Source: Novosphingobium sp. AAP83 (GTDB lineage: Bacteria; Pseudomonadota; Alphaproteobacteria; Sphingomonadales; Sphingomonadaceae). Taken from it: DNA of 64,000 nt. Numbering within the stretch: the first letter of the stretch is position 1; each line of letters starts with the position of its first letter. Positions 54,285 to 63,893 of the stretch are shown piece by piece. The notes under the pieces were generated by a model. The model was not told the DNA's origin. It saw only the letters and a list, made by a program, of their open reading frames with translations, and did not search any database. The stretch lies in the NCBI RefSeq assembly GCF_001295795.1, contig NZ_LJHY01000019.1, forward strand, positions 16,805 through 80,804, in the 5' to 3' direction. The position numbers and the translations under genes were made by a program.

Positions 54285-55829
54285 TTAGGCAGGCTGAGCG
54301 AAGTAACTGATTACCCGGTCTTGCCCGACAACCTTCACATCATCTCCGCGCAACCGCCTGCGCGCCACCCACTCGCTCAACATTTCCGCTGTTGTGTGAT
54401 CGATGGCGTGAACGCTAGCCAAGTCCAACTGCACATTGCGGCCCTGCGGCAATTGGTCGAGAGCATTCGTCAACCGTGTGAGCCCCAAGAACGTCGCTGC
54501 ACCCTCAAGCTTTAAGCTAACAGCATCGCCAACTGAATGTTCGGTTACGCGGAACTTAAGGTTTCGCACAAGGGGCAAAAGTTCAACAACCGACAGCGCC
54601 AGGCCAACTAATACACCTGTCAGCAAATCCGTTGTCACGACGAGCAAGAATGTAGCGGTCCAGATCAGCGCGGGCAGCAGCCCATAGACATGGAACAAGT
54701 GGCGCACCTGCTTCAGGCTGACCAGTTTCCAGCCGGTCACCACCAGCACGCCGCCCAATGCCGCCATCGGCACTTCACGCAGGACAAATGGCAGCATGGC
54801 CACGAAACCGAGAATCCAGACACCATGCAGCACGGCGGACAACCGCGTCATAGCCCCTGCTTGCACGTTGGCTGATGATCGCACGATCACACCCGTCATC
54901 GGCAGGGCATTGAACACGCCGCACAGCAAATTGCCTACGCCTTGGGCGCGCAATTCCTTGTTGTAGTCCGTCCGCACGCCATCGTGCATCCGGTCAACCG
55001 CCGCTGCCGAAAGCAATGTTTCAGCGCTGGCGATAAAGGCAATCGCGATGGCTGAAAGGATCAGCGAAGAATTGCCAAGGATGGAAAACGCACCTGCTTC
55101 GGGCAAGGCAAAAGCCGCAGCAATGGATTCTGGCACGGTAATGCGCGCAACCTCTAGCCCAAACCCCGAAGCGACAAGCGTGGCTGCCAGAACGCCCAAC
55201 AGCGCTCCCGGCAGGAGTCCCAGCCGCGCGGGCTTGAACTTTTCCCATGCGATCATTGTACCAATGGTGAGCAAGCCCAGCATCAAGGCAAATTCGGTGG
55301 ATTGAAGATTGAACGGCGTCAGCCCGAGCAACCGCGCCGGCATCATCGCGAGATTTTCCGGCCCGCTCGACAGTGGCTTTTCGTCAAACAGGATATGGAA
55401 CTGCCCGATCACGATCAACGCGCCAATACCCGCGAGCATCCCATGAACCACAGCAGGCGATATCGCACGAAACGCGCCGCCCAGCTTCGCCACACCGGCG
55501 ATCACCTGGATTGCACCGGCGAGCACCAGAACCGGCCCCAAGGCCGACAACCCGTTATCGCGGACAAATTCGAACACGATCACCGCAAGGCCAGCCGCAG
55601 GGCCGCTCACCTGAAGTGGCGATCCTGCCAGCAGTCCAACCACGATTCCGCCGATAATGCCTGTCACCAGACCCTTTTCAGGCGGCACACCAGAAGCAAT
55701 CGCAATACCCATGCACAATGGCATGGCCACAAGAAACACGACGATCGATGCGGTAAAGTCACGAGCGAAAAAGCGGAAGGGACCTGTCCCCCCCGCTTGA
55801 TCGCGCACCGCTGTAGTGGCCGAGCTCAT
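54285..55829 (-). CDS. SulP-family anion transporter with STAS domain
   Basis: This 514-residue inner-membrane transporter has about 12-14 helices, beginning FRFFARDFTASIVVFLVAMPLCMGIAIASG (read in two parts; the SulP signature), with GLVTGIIGGIVVGLLAGSPL and VSGPAAGLAVIV. The C-terminal STAS domain covers about the last 95 residues (NVQLDLASVHAIDHTTAEML). The ATG at 55829 overlaps the carbonic anhydrase stop by 4 bases. Linkage to carbonic anhydrase indicates bicarbonate (BicA-like) rather than sulfate transport. Confidence 0.9.
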   Translation of the reverse strand: MSSATTAVRDQAGGTGPFRFFARDFTASIVVFLVAMPLCMGIAIASGVPPEKGLVTGIIGGIVVGLLAGSPLQVSGPAAGLAVIVFEFVRDNGLSALGPVLVLAGAIQVIAGVAKLGGAFRAISPAVVHGMLAGIGALIVIGQFHILFDEKPLSSGPENLAMMPARLLGLTPFNLQSTEFALMLGLLTIGTMIAWEKFKPARLGLLPGALLGVLAATLVASGFGLEVARITVPESIAAAFALPEAGAFSILGNSSLILSAIAIAFIASAETLLSAAAVDRMHDGVRTDYNKELRAQGVGNLLCGVFNALPMTGVIVRSSANVQAGAMTRLSAVLHGVWILGFVAMLPFVLREVPMAALGGVLVVTGWKLVSLKQVRHLFHVYGLLPALIWTATFLLVVTTDLLTGVLVGLALSVVELLPLVRNLKFRVTEHSVGDAVSLKLEGAATFLGLTRLTNALDQLPQGRNVQLDLASVHAIDHTTAEMLSEWVARRRLRGDDVKVVGQDRVISYFAQPA

Positions 55830-56533
55830 TCGGCTGCAACAGCGCATGGTGTTGCGGCAACAGGCTCATTGGCCACGCGCGTGTAGGCAGCCAGCGCAAC
55901 CGGCAAATCGCGATCTTCGCGCATCGGCATAAATTGTCCGGTATCGCCATCAAGGCCGAGAACCACGCCAGCAGAAATATCGACGAACCAGCCGTGCAGG
56001 GCCATTTCGCCACGGGCAATGGCAGCGGCAACCGAAGGGTGCGTCCGCAAATGATCAATCTGCGCCATAATGTTCTGCAAGCTGATAGCCCGCACGCGCT
56101 CATCGCCATGAAGATGGGGAGCGCAGCTTGAAATCACGTGTTCAGCCGCTGCACCATGGCGTAACCATGCCACGACATTCGGCATGCCTTCAGGGGCTTC
56201 GGGCGCAGCCAAGGCTTTCATCGCGCCGCAATCGGAATGACCGCATACGATGATGTCACGCACACCAAGCGCCACAACAGCATATTCAACGGTCGATGAA
56301 ACGCCGCCATTCATCGTTGCATAAGAAGGCACCATATTGCCTGCATTGCGGCAGACGAACAATTCACCTGGCTCTGCCTGCATGATCTGTTCGGGCACGA
56401 TACGCGAATCGGCGCAGGAGATCATCAGGGCCTTGGGTGACTGGCCTTCTGTGGAAAGCTTGCCGAACAGCTCGCGGCTATCGGGGAATACCGTTTTTTC
56501 GAAGCTAAAAACGCGGCCAAGAAGCTCGTTCAT
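55826..56533 (-). CDS. Beta-class carbonic anhydrase
   Basis: This 235-residue zinc enzyme interconverts CO2 and bicarbonate in the cytoplasm. Zinc ligands and catalytic residues are Cys-Asp-Arg in SCADSRIVPE and His/Cys in CGHSDCGAM; the CRNAGNMVPSY segment is typical. AAAAGGGAG precedes the ATG at 56533. Coupling to the SulP gene suggests that the pair supplies bicarbonate for anaplerotic carboxylation or pH control. Confidence 0.94.
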   Translation of the reverse strand: MNELLGRVFSFEKTVFPDSRELFGKLSTEGQSPKALMISCADSRIVPEQIMQAEPGELFVCRNAGNMVPSYATMNGGVSSTVEYAVVALGVRDIIVCGHSDCGAMKALAAPEAPEGMPNVVAWLRHGAAAEHVISSCAPHLHGDERVRAISLQNIMAQIDHLRTHPSVAAAIARGEMALHGWFVDISAGVVLGLDGDTGQFMPMREDRDLPVALAAYTRVANEPVAATPCAVAAE

Positions 56534-56655
56534 GTTAGTCTCCCTTTTCCATAACGGATAGGTTGACCGCGGCGAGTTTGCCGCGATTACCTACATAATT
56601 ATGTCAGGGCCTTTGCTTGAATCAGACCGCTTTGTAACGAAACATTGCTAGCCCC

Positions 56656-57966
56656 TCAGCCGATCGCACAAGGAAGCCGAACAATAACGCACAATCCGCC
56701 TTGCACCCGGTTTCGCAACTGCATCGTACCGTTATCCAGCGCAATGGCCCTTTGAACGATCGGCAAGCCCAGCCCCATACCAGGCGTATCGCGGCCTCTT
56801 GCGGTGTCCAGCCGGACAAACGGCTGAAGCACGTCCTCCATCCGGTCGGGAGGAATGCCCGGCCCGTCATCCTCAAAAGTAATCTCGGCAAAATCGCCAT
56901 CACGGCGCACCGTTACGCGTACATTTCCGGCATAGTGCAGCGCGTTTTCTATCAGGTTCGACAAAGCCCGCCGCAACGAGACCGGTCTCGCCATAATCTC
57001 AAGGCTTTCAAGACCGTCAAATATCGCATCGCGTCCATTATCAGCGGCTGTATCGACCAGCGTCTGCGTCATCACTGCCAAGTCTATCCGCTCCGCCCGC
57101 AAGCGCGAACCACCTGTTTCAACAAAAGCTTGCAGCGATTCCAGCATATGCCGCATTTCGCCAAGGTCCGCGGTCATTTCCTTGACCATTTCGCTATCCA
57201 GCCCGGTGCGTTCCAGCCGCAACTGCATGCGGGCGAGCGGCGTGCGAAGATCGTGGCCAATCGCCAGCATCGACTGCATGCGGTCTGTCATCGACTGATG
57301 AATGCGCTGCTGCATCTGGTTGAAGGCCGCGATCAATTCGCGCACCTCGCCCGTGCCCTGCTCGGCGATGGGTTCAGGCGATCCCGAACCCACGGTGCGC
57401 GATGCCCGCACCAGTGTTCTGAGTGGTGTCAGCGTAGCGCGGAACAAGGCCCATGCCAGAATCACCAAAACCAGCGTCGGCAAAAGCAGTGTCATAATGC
57501 GCCCGGCGTTCAATGCCCAGGCTGCGCTGGCATAAGTCTGGAACTTCAGGATGCTGCGATCAGGCAGCAGCACGGAACCCTCGATCGAGCCCAATGTACC
57601 CACCGATTTCAGGTGCAATTGCAAATCGGCGCGATCAAGCTCGGTCGCCACATCCAAAATCTGTTCACGCATTCCGGCCAGTGCCACCGACCCGACCGGA
57701 CGCGGCCCCTTGGCATGCCATTCCAGAGAAAAACGGTTGGTGCTTAAATCCCGCGCCACGCGCGCACGGTTTGTGGTGTTGGTGTCTTCTATAATCCGGC
57801 TGGCGATCACTAGATGTTCTGCCACACGAGATGCATCATCCTCGCGCAGGGCAAACCGGCTCGCACGGTCAAACAACAGCGTGTTGGCAGCAAAATCCAC
57901 TCCTGCGACCAACAGCAGGATCGCAAGCAGCCGCTCTGGCAGTCCGAAGCGGCGCGACAGCTTCAA
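56656..57966 (-). CDS. Sensor histidine kinase
   Basis: This 436-residue inner-membrane kinase has a first helix near residues 12-32, a periplasmic domain of about 120 residues, a second helix near 155-175, and HAMP. The H box is AIGHDLRTPLARMQLRLER, the N box NLIENALHYAG, and the G boxes EDDGPGIP and GMGLGLPIVQRAI. It overlaps its response regulator by 4 bases. It lies upstream of carbonic anhydrase and SulP on the same strand (122-base gap), so those genes may be its targets. EnvZ/RstB-like architecture. Confidence 0.92.
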   Translation of the reverse strand: MKLSRRFGLPERLLAILLLVAGVDFAANTLLFDRASRFALREDDASRVAEHLVIASRIIEDTNTTNRARVARDLSTNRFSLEWHAKGPRPVGSVALAGMREQILDVATELDRADLQLHLKSVGTLGSIEGSVLLPDRSILKFQTYASAAWALNAGRIMTLLLPTLVLVILAWALFRATLTPLRTLVRASRTVGSGSPEPIAEQGTGEVRELIAAFNQMQQRIHQSMTDRMQSMLAIGHDLRTPLARMQLRLERTGLDSEMVKEMTADLGEMRHMLESLQAFVETGGSRLRAERIDLAVMTQTLVDTAADNGRDAIFDGLESLEIMARPVSLRRALSNLIENALHYAGNVRVTVRRDGDFAEITFEDDGPGIPPDRMEDVLQPFVRLDTARGRDTPGMGLGLPIVQRAIALDNGTMQLRNRVQGGLCVIVRLPCAIG

Positions 57967-58685
57967 GCGCGCTCCACTTCCGCCCTGAACATGTAGCCAA
58001 CGCCGCGCACCGTCACGATTGGCGCAGGTCCACCGGCTGCCGAAAGCTTGCGGCGCAAGCGGCTGACCAAAACATCAACACTGCGATCAGAGCTATCGCC
58101 CAAGCGTGTACGCGACAATTCGATCAGGCGTTCACGCCCGAGTACGCGCTGCGGCTGTCCGATAAAGGTTGCCAGCAGATCAAATTCCGCTCCGGTCAGA
58201 TCGACCATCGCGCCGCTGGGTGAATGCAATTCACGGCGCGCCATCGATACAACCCAGCCATCAAACCGGATATCCCCGCTACGTCCGCCGGTTTCGCCCG
58301 AGGAATCGCTGCCCATCGTCGTGCCCCGACGCAACACCGCGCCAATGCGGGCCACCAGTTCGCGGGTGCTGAACGGCTTGGCCAAATAATCGTCTGCCCC
58401 CAGTTCCAGCCCGAGCACGCGATCTTCTTCGCTGCCACGTGCAGAAACAAAGATGATCGGCACATCGCTTTGCCGCCGCAAACGGCGGAACAGTTCGAGT
58501 CCGCTGGTGCCCGGTAACATGATATCAAGCACGACCAGATCCGCAGGTTCGCCTTCCAGCGCAACCCACATTTCCGCGCCAGTGGCCGCCGTGCGCACAA
58601 CATAGCCGTTCTCGCGCAGCGCGCGGGCGGTCAGTGTCCGCAACGGACCATCATCTTCCACCAATACGATCGAGGGTGACTGCAT
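57963..58685 (-). CDS. OmpR-family response regulator
   Basis: A 240-residue regulator. The receiver has EDD near residue 10, phosphoacceptor Asp in LVVLDIMLPGTSG, Ser in FVSARG and Lys in YLAKPFSTRE. The winged helix shows LTGAEFDLLATFIGQPQRVL, DVLVSRLRRKL and VRGVGYMF. An ATG 24 bases upstream (58709) is also possible, but GGGA stands close to the chosen start. The partner kinase gene overlaps by ATGA. Confidence 0.91.
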   Translation of the reverse strand: MQSPSIVLVEDDGPLRTLTARALRENGYVVRTAATGAEMWVALEGEPADLVVLDIMLPGTSGLELFRRLRRQSDVPIIFVSARGSEEDRVLGLELGADDYLAKPFSTRELVARIGAVLRRGTTMGSDSSGETGGRSGDIRFDGWVVSMARRELHSPSGAMVDLTGAEFDLLATFIGQPQRVLGRERLIELSRTRLGDSSDRSVDVLVSRLRRKLSAAGGPAPIVTVRGVGYMFRAEVERA

Positions 58686-58894
58686 AAAATCCCGGTCAAG
58701 TTGCGGCATCTATACGCACGATAAGTCGCCACGCACAGACTGCCAAGGACGAGTTCAAACACTATTCGAAGAAGTCGGGGGCGCAGATTATTATCCGGAT
58801 CCCCCAAACAGCTTCCTTTCCCCTAGCTGAACACGACCTTTTTCCAATGGCGGGCGCGCACGCAACAAAACATTGCTGCACTGCAAAAACATCA

Positions 58895-59239
58895 TCAATC
58901 TGTTCCAAATTGGGAGGTATCCAGCTTTTTACTTGGACCAAACCACATCACATGCGCGGTGTGATCCAGCAAATCATGGCCGCTGTTACCGTGAGCAAAT
59001 ACCGTAAAAACCCCACGATTGCGCATGATCCAAGCAATCGCTTCGGCAATCTTGCTAGCAGGAACCGTCATCTGGCAAGATCCGCGCGGATGGGGGCCCA
59101 CTGGCGCTGTGTGCACCCGGCCCATCGGCACCCCCAGCGCTTCACGCATGGCCACACACAAGGCGCGTGCTTCATCCCCCTGTTCCGCATCGAAATAGAC
59201 GTGCGCGTGGTAATCAGCAAAGCCTTGCACGGCGCACAC
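58895..59239 (-). CDS. DOPA 4,5-dioxygenase family protein
   Basis: This 114-residue protein has the family motifs: FADYHAHVYFDAEQ with metal-binding His at the start, GPHPRGSCQM in the middle, and LLDHTAHVMWFGP near the end. Plant and fungal relatives cleave L-DOPA extradiol-wise; bacterial homologues (YgiD-unrelated) have been shown only rarely to do so. The start is a GTG at 59239. It follows the MHS transporter by 20 bases on the same strand and is probably cotranscribed, which suggests catechol-type substrate uptake. Confidence 0.85.
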   Translation of the reverse strand: MCAVQGFADYHAHVYFDAEQGDEARALCVAMREALGVPMGRVHTAPVGPHPRGSCQMTVPASKIAEAIAWIMRNRGVFTVFAHGNSGHDLLDHTAHVMWFGPSKKLDTSQFGTD

Positions 59240-59259
59240 CCCATCGCATCGTAGGCGTT

Positions 59260-60930
59260 CTAATCATCGATCTTGTTCTTGTATGTCTCGGGCAAGAAAA
59301 ACAGCCCGAACACGCACGTGGCTGCGGCTACTACAACCGGATACCAAAAGCCGTAGTAAATATCGCCATTGGCCGCCACCATCGCAAAGCCGATGGCCGG
59401 AAGCAGCCCGCCCAGCCAGCCATTACCAATATGATAGGGTAAGCTCATTGATGTGTACCGGATGCGGCTCGGGAACAATTCCACCAGCATCGCAGCGATC
59501 GGCCCATAAACCATCGTCACCAGTAGCACGAGATAGAACAGGATCGCGACGACCAGCGGCTTGTTGATCGCATCCGGATCGGCATTGGCCGGATAGCCTA
59601 CTACCGCAAGCGCATCGCCAACTTCGCGCGTGAACGCATCGATGGCGGCCTTCCTGTCACTGTCGGTCAATACTGCCGGGTCGGGCGCAGTAACAGTCGT
59701 CTCGCCAATCGCAATGGCTGCAATCGCACCCGCAGGGGCAGCGACATTCTCATAATTCACCGCTGCTTTGGCGAGAGCATTCTTCACAATATCGCAACTG
59801 GTTGTGTCAAACGTGTTGCCGCCAACCGGATCAAACTGCGATGAGCACTCCGCCGCGTTCGCCGTAACTTTGACCGGCGCTGTCGCCAAAGCCCGCGCCA
59901 ATGCCGGATTGGCTGCCCCGGTCAGCATGTGGAATGCCGGAAACATCGTCAGCGCAGCCAGCGCACACCCTGTCAGAATAATCTTCTTCCGGCCGATCTT
60001 GTCAGACAGCCAGCCGAAAAACAGGAAAAACGGTGTGGCGCAGGCCAGAGCCATAATGATCAGTGTATTGGCGTTAAGGCCATCAACCTTGAGCATTTTC
60101 TCAAGAAAATACATCGCGTAAAGCTGACCGGTATACCAAACCACAGCTTGTCCGGCGATGGCTCCGAAAAAAGCGACCAGCACGATCTTCAGGTTTTTCC
60201 AGTCGCCAAAGGCTTCGGTCAGCGGGCGCTTGGATGACGTGCCTTCGTCCTTCATTTTCTGGAACACCGGCGATTCATGCAACTTCAAGCGCAACCATAG
60301 CCCGATAACCAGAAACAGGCCTGAAAGCAGATAGGGAATACGCCAACCCCAGTCCCTGAACGCTTCCTCGCCCACACCTGTCACCGGCGAGCGCACGAGG
60401 ATCACGATCAACAGTGCCATGGCAAGGCCGGCGGTAGCGGTAATCTGGATCCAGCTAGTATAGAGCCCGCGCTTCCCTTCGGGTGCATGCTCAGCCACAT
60501 ACGTCGCCGCCCCGCCATATTCGCCGCCCAAAGCCAGCCCCTGAAACATGCGCAAGATTACCAGCATGATCGGCGCAGCAACCCCCACCGTTTCGTATGT
60601 TGGCAGACAGCCGACCAGAAACGTCGACAAACCCATAACCAGCAGCGTCACGATAAACGTGAAGCGCCGCCCCACCATATCGCCGATCCTGCCAAACACC
60701 AATGCACCAAACGGGCGAACGATGAACCCTGCGGCAAACACCAACAGCGCCATGATGAACGCGGTTGTGGGGTTCAGACCAGTCAGAAACTTGGCCGCGA
60801 TGATCGCGGTCAAAAGGCCATAGAGGTAAAAATCATACCATTCGAACACCGTGCCCAGTGACGAGGCCGTGATAATCATCTTTTCATTGCCAGCCGCCTT
60901 TGAGGGGTTGGCTGTTGTGGTGCCCGTCAT
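59260..60930 (-). CDS. MHS-family MFS transporter with an extra periplasmic insert
   Basis: This 556-residue proton symporter of the metabolite:H+ family (ProP/ShiA/KgtP type) has SSLGTVFEWYDFYLYG at helix 1, GRIGDMVGRR in loop 2-3, GLALGGEYGGAATYVAEHAP in helix 5 and LFPSRIRYTSMSLPYHIGNG late. It is over 100 residues longer than usual because of an insert of about 115 residues (roughly 350-465) between late helices, carrying two Cys in AECSSQF and TTSCDIV. GGGAGAG precedes the ATG at 60930. It is divergent from acs; organic acid or betaine-like substrates are likely. Confidence 0.9.
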   Translation of the reverse strand: MTGTTTANPSKAAGNEKMIITASSLGTVFEWYDFYLYGLLTAIIAAKFLTGLNPTTAFIMALLVFAAGFIVRPFGALVFGRIGDMVGRRFTFIVTLLVMGLSTFLVGCLPTYETVGVAAPIMLVILRMFQGLALGGEYGGAATYVAEHAPEGKRGLYTSWIQITATAGLAMALLIVILVRSPVTGVGEEAFRDWGWRIPYLLSGLFLVIGLWLRLKLHESPVFQKMKDEGTSSKRPLTEAFGDWKNLKIVLVAFFGAIAGQAVVWYTGQLYAMYFLEKMLKVDGLNANTLIIMALACATPFFLFFGWLSDKIGRKKIILTGCALAALTMFPAFHMLTGAANPALARALATAPVKVTANAAECSSQFDPVGGNTFDTTSCDIVKNALAKAAVNYENVAAPAGAIAAIAIGETTVTAPDPAVLTDSDRKAAIDAFTREVGDALAVVGYPANADPDAINKPLVVAILFYLVLLVTMVYGPIAAMLVELFPSRIRYTSMSLPYHIGNGWLGGLLPAIGFAMVAANGDIYYGFWYPVVVAAATCVFGLFFLPETYKNKIDD

Positions 60931-61130
60931 GCGTCTCTCCCGCGCTTCCAAGTCAGGCTAGTGCAATTCGTCCGCCCACAGAAGCAGCAAGCAAGCGTCA
61001 TACCCCGAAGTTTTGTTGCATGTAATCGGCTGTTTTCACCACAACATGCTGCCACTATACCGCTTCACAACCCTTGACCCGAACTCTGCAAACTTGGACA
61101 TGGGTGACAGTGTTTCTGGGAGAGCGTGAC

Positions 61131-63095
61131 GTGAGCGATGCAGTTTATCCGGTTCCAGTTGAGTGGTCAGAAAATGCGCTGGTCGACGAGGCAGGATACT
61201 TTGCGATGTATCGCCAGTCGGTTGAGGATCCGGAGGCGTTCTGGGCGGAGCACGGGAACCGCCTCGACTGGATCAAACCTTTCACCAAGGTCAAGAACAC
61301 CTCGTTCCATGAGGCGGACTTCGGCATCCGCTGGTTTGAAGACGGCACGCTGAACCTTTCGGCCAATTGCCTTGACCGCCATCTGGCGACGCGCGGCGAT
61401 GGCATCGCAATCCTGTGGGAGCCAGACGGCCTTGGCGAGGCCCACCGCGAGATCACTTATCGCCAGTTGCACGAAGACGTCTGCCGCTTTGCCAATCTGC
61501 TGAAATCGCGCGGGGTAAAGCGCGGTGAACGGGTGACGATCTATCTGCCGATGGTGCCAGAGGCCGCGGTGGCGATGCTCGCCTGCACCCGCATCGGCGC
61601 GATCCATTCGATCGTGTTTGCAGGATTCAGCCCCGATGCGTTGGCGGGCCGGATCAGCGATTGCGACAGCCGCGTGGTACTCACCTCGGACGAAGGACTG
61701 CGCGGGGGCCGCAAGGTGCCGCTCAAAGCCAACCTGGACGAGGCGCTGAAGCATTGCCCCAGCGTCGATACCGTGATCATGCTGCGCCGCACGGGTGCCG
61801 AGGTCGGCTTGGTCGAAGGGCGCGATCTGGATTGGGTGAGCGCTGCCGCACAGCAATCTGCCGAATGCCCGCCCGAAGAAATGGGCGCGGAAGACCCGCT
61901 GTTCATCCTCTATACCTCGGGTTCCACCGGCAAGCCCAAGGGCGTGCTGCACACCACCGGCGGCTATGCGGTGTGGGCATCAATGACGCACGAATATGTG
62001 TTCGATTATCGTCCCCATGCTGATGGTACCAACCAGATTTACTGGTGCGCGGCAGATATCGGCTGGGTGACCGGCCATTCCTATGTCGTCTATGGTCCGC
62101 TGATGAACGGCGCGACGACGGTGATGTTCGAAGGCGTGCCCAATTTTCCCGATGCCAGCCGCTTCTGGCAAGTGGTCGACAAGTTCAAGGTCGAGATCTT
62201 CTATGGCGCCCCAACCGCCTTGCGCGCGCTGATGCGCGAAGGCGATGCATGGGTGAAAAAGACAAGCCGCGCCTCGCTGCGCCTGCTCGGATCAGTGGGC
62301 GAACCGATCAATCCCGAGGCTTGGGAGTGGTATCACAAGGTCGTGGGCGATAGCCGCTGCCCGATTGTCGATACATGGTGGCAAACCGAAACCGGCGCGG
62401 CGATGATCACGCCCCTGCCCGGCGCAACCCCGCTCAAACCCGGCTCGGCAAGCCGCCCGTTCTTCGGCGTGCAGCCCGCGCTGCTCGATACCGAGGGCAA
62501 CCGGCTGGAAGGCGCAACTGATGGCTGCCTGGTCATCACAGATAGCTGGCCCGGTCAGATGCGCACCGTATGGGGCGATCATGACCGCTTTTTCCAGACC
62601 TATTTCAGCACCTTCAAGGGCCACTACTTCACCGGCGATGGCTGCCGCCGCGACGAAGACGGCTACTACTGGATCACCGGGCGCATCGATGACGTGATCA
62701 ACGTGTCAGGCCACCGCATGGGCACTGCCGAGATCGAATCTGCGCTGGTCGCACACCAGAAAGTCGCCGAGGCCGCCGTCGTCGGCATGCCGCATGACAT
62801 CAAGGGTCAGGGCATCTACGCCTTTGTCACCTGCAACGTCGAAGTCGAACCCGACGAGGCCTTGCGCAAGGAACTGATCGCCTGGGTACGCCGCGAAATC
62901 GGCCCGATCGCCACGCCCGATGTAATCCAGTTCGCCCCCGGCCTGCCCAAGACCCGCTCGGGCAAGATCATGCGCCGCATCCTGCGCAAGATCGGCGAAA
63001 ACGACGTCTCTAACCTCGGCGATACATCGACGCTCGCCGACCCCGGCGTGGTTGACAACCTGCTGGCGAACAGGCCGCAAATGACATTGGCTTGA
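61131..63095 (+). CDS. acs: Acetyl-CoA synthetase (acetate--CoA ligase)
   Basis: A 654-residue AMP-forming ligase that activates acetate through acetyl-AMP. Motifs are [19 protein letters not shown] (P-loop), [15 protein letters not shown], the TWWQTETG motif, [20 protein letters not shown] and the hinge/acetylation lysine in [13 protein letters not shown]. The GTG at 61131 with GGGAGAG 8 bases before it gives the normal Acs length; the open frame up to a TTG at 61074 adds an atypical N-terminus. The conserved PxxxxSGK lysine suggests control by acetylation. Confidence 0.95.
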   Translation: MSDAVYPVPVEWSENALVDEAGYFAMYRQSVEDPEAFWAEHGNRLDWIKPFTKVKNTSFHEADFGIRWFEDGTLNLSANCLDRHLATRGDGIAILWEPDGLGEAHREITYRQLHEDVCRFANLLKSRGVKRGERVTIYLPMVPEAAVAMLACTRIGAIHSIVFAGFSPDALAGRISDCDSRVVLTSDEGLRGGRKVPLKANLDEALKHCPSVDTVIMLRRTGAEVGLVEGRDLDWVSAAAQQSAECPPEEMGAEDPLFILYTSGSTGKPKGVLHTTGGYAVWASMTHEYVFDYRPHADGTNQIYWCAADIGWVTGHSYVVYGPLMNGATTVMFEGVPNFPDASRFWQVVDKFKVEIFYGAPTALRALMREGDAWVKKTSRASLRLLGSVGEPINPEAWEWYHKVVGDSRCPIVDTWWQTETGAAMITPLPGATPLKPGSASRPFFGVQPALLDTEGNRLEGATDGCLVITDSWPGQMRTVWGDHDRFFQTYFSTFKGHYFTGDGCRRDEDGYYWITGRIDDVINVSGHRMGTAEIESALVAHQKVAEAAVVGMPHDIKGQGIYAFVTCNVEVEPDEALRKELIAWVRREIGPIATPDVIQFAPGLPKTRSGKIMRRILRKIGENDVSNLGDTSTLADPGVVDNLLANRPQMTLA

Positions 63096-63140
63096 ACATA
63101 CGGTCGGTTTGAGAATACGGAGGGTAAGCAAGTCCTGTCC

Positions 63141-63170
63141 CGCGTCCGGACGTAAAGTTCGGGCGCGTTT
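63141..63170 (+). terminator. Probable terminator after acs
   Basis: CGCGTCCGGAC (63141-63151) pairs with GTTCGGGCGCG (63157-63167), including two G-U pairs, around a 5-base loop, and is followed by TTT and a T-rich stretch. It lies 46 bases after the acs stop. Confidence 0.65.
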
Positions 63171-63890
63171 GTCGTTCCTTGTTGAAACGCTCCAAGGACA
63201 GGTCGGGAGCGAAATCTTTTGAGGCTTCAACAAACCAGCGCCCGATCACATTCCAGACAACACATTCCGGTTCGCTCGCTGCTATCGTTCACAATCATCT
63301 CGTCAATGCTTGGCATTGTGTAAGCTCAAAGTCCCCTGCCCGCCGCACGGTCCACAGCACCGGCTCCGGCAAGGGAGCATCGCAATGGCATCGCCCGGAT
63401 GATGGACGATCCAGGCTTTGTCCTTCCCCGGATATGACTGCCTCAGTTCCGCACGGCTGCACTAGACCAATCGCCAGCCCCAAACCTTTGAATGCCTGAG
63501 TTTTAACCCGCCTGCATCGCGCGACTTCTACGGCAATTGTGGCACCCATGCCCTTTCGCGCGCGCCATCCTTGCCTGAATCCGGCATGACAAAGGCCGGC
63601 AGGCTGGATGATCAGGCGATCTATCGCGGATCAAAATCCGATACTCAACTCGTTGATGCGCAAAGCTTTTGCCACATCGATCCGTCGACAAAAAGCTACA
63701 CACGCCGGCCGGAACCAGCGCTTGAAACAGTAAACTCAAGCTTTGTGATTTACACCCGGCACGGCGCGATTTTCTCGCACCCTCTCCCAAGGCCGTGCCG
63801 GGCGACTTTTGGTTCAACGGACATACCGACAACGCCCCTGATTGTCACAGCAAATATGACATGAAAGGATTAAACGCATCCTTTTGGCAA
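63171..63890. other. Region without a supported gene
   Basis: About 700 bases with several overlapping short open frames on both strands, none with a good start, motif or plausible protein composition. A small perfect hairpin (AAAGGAT-N7-ATCCTTT at 63864-63884) lies close to the transposase-like fragment and could be an insertion-element end or a weak terminator. The region may be a decayed mobile element. Confidence 0.4.
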
Positions 63891-63893
63891 TAG

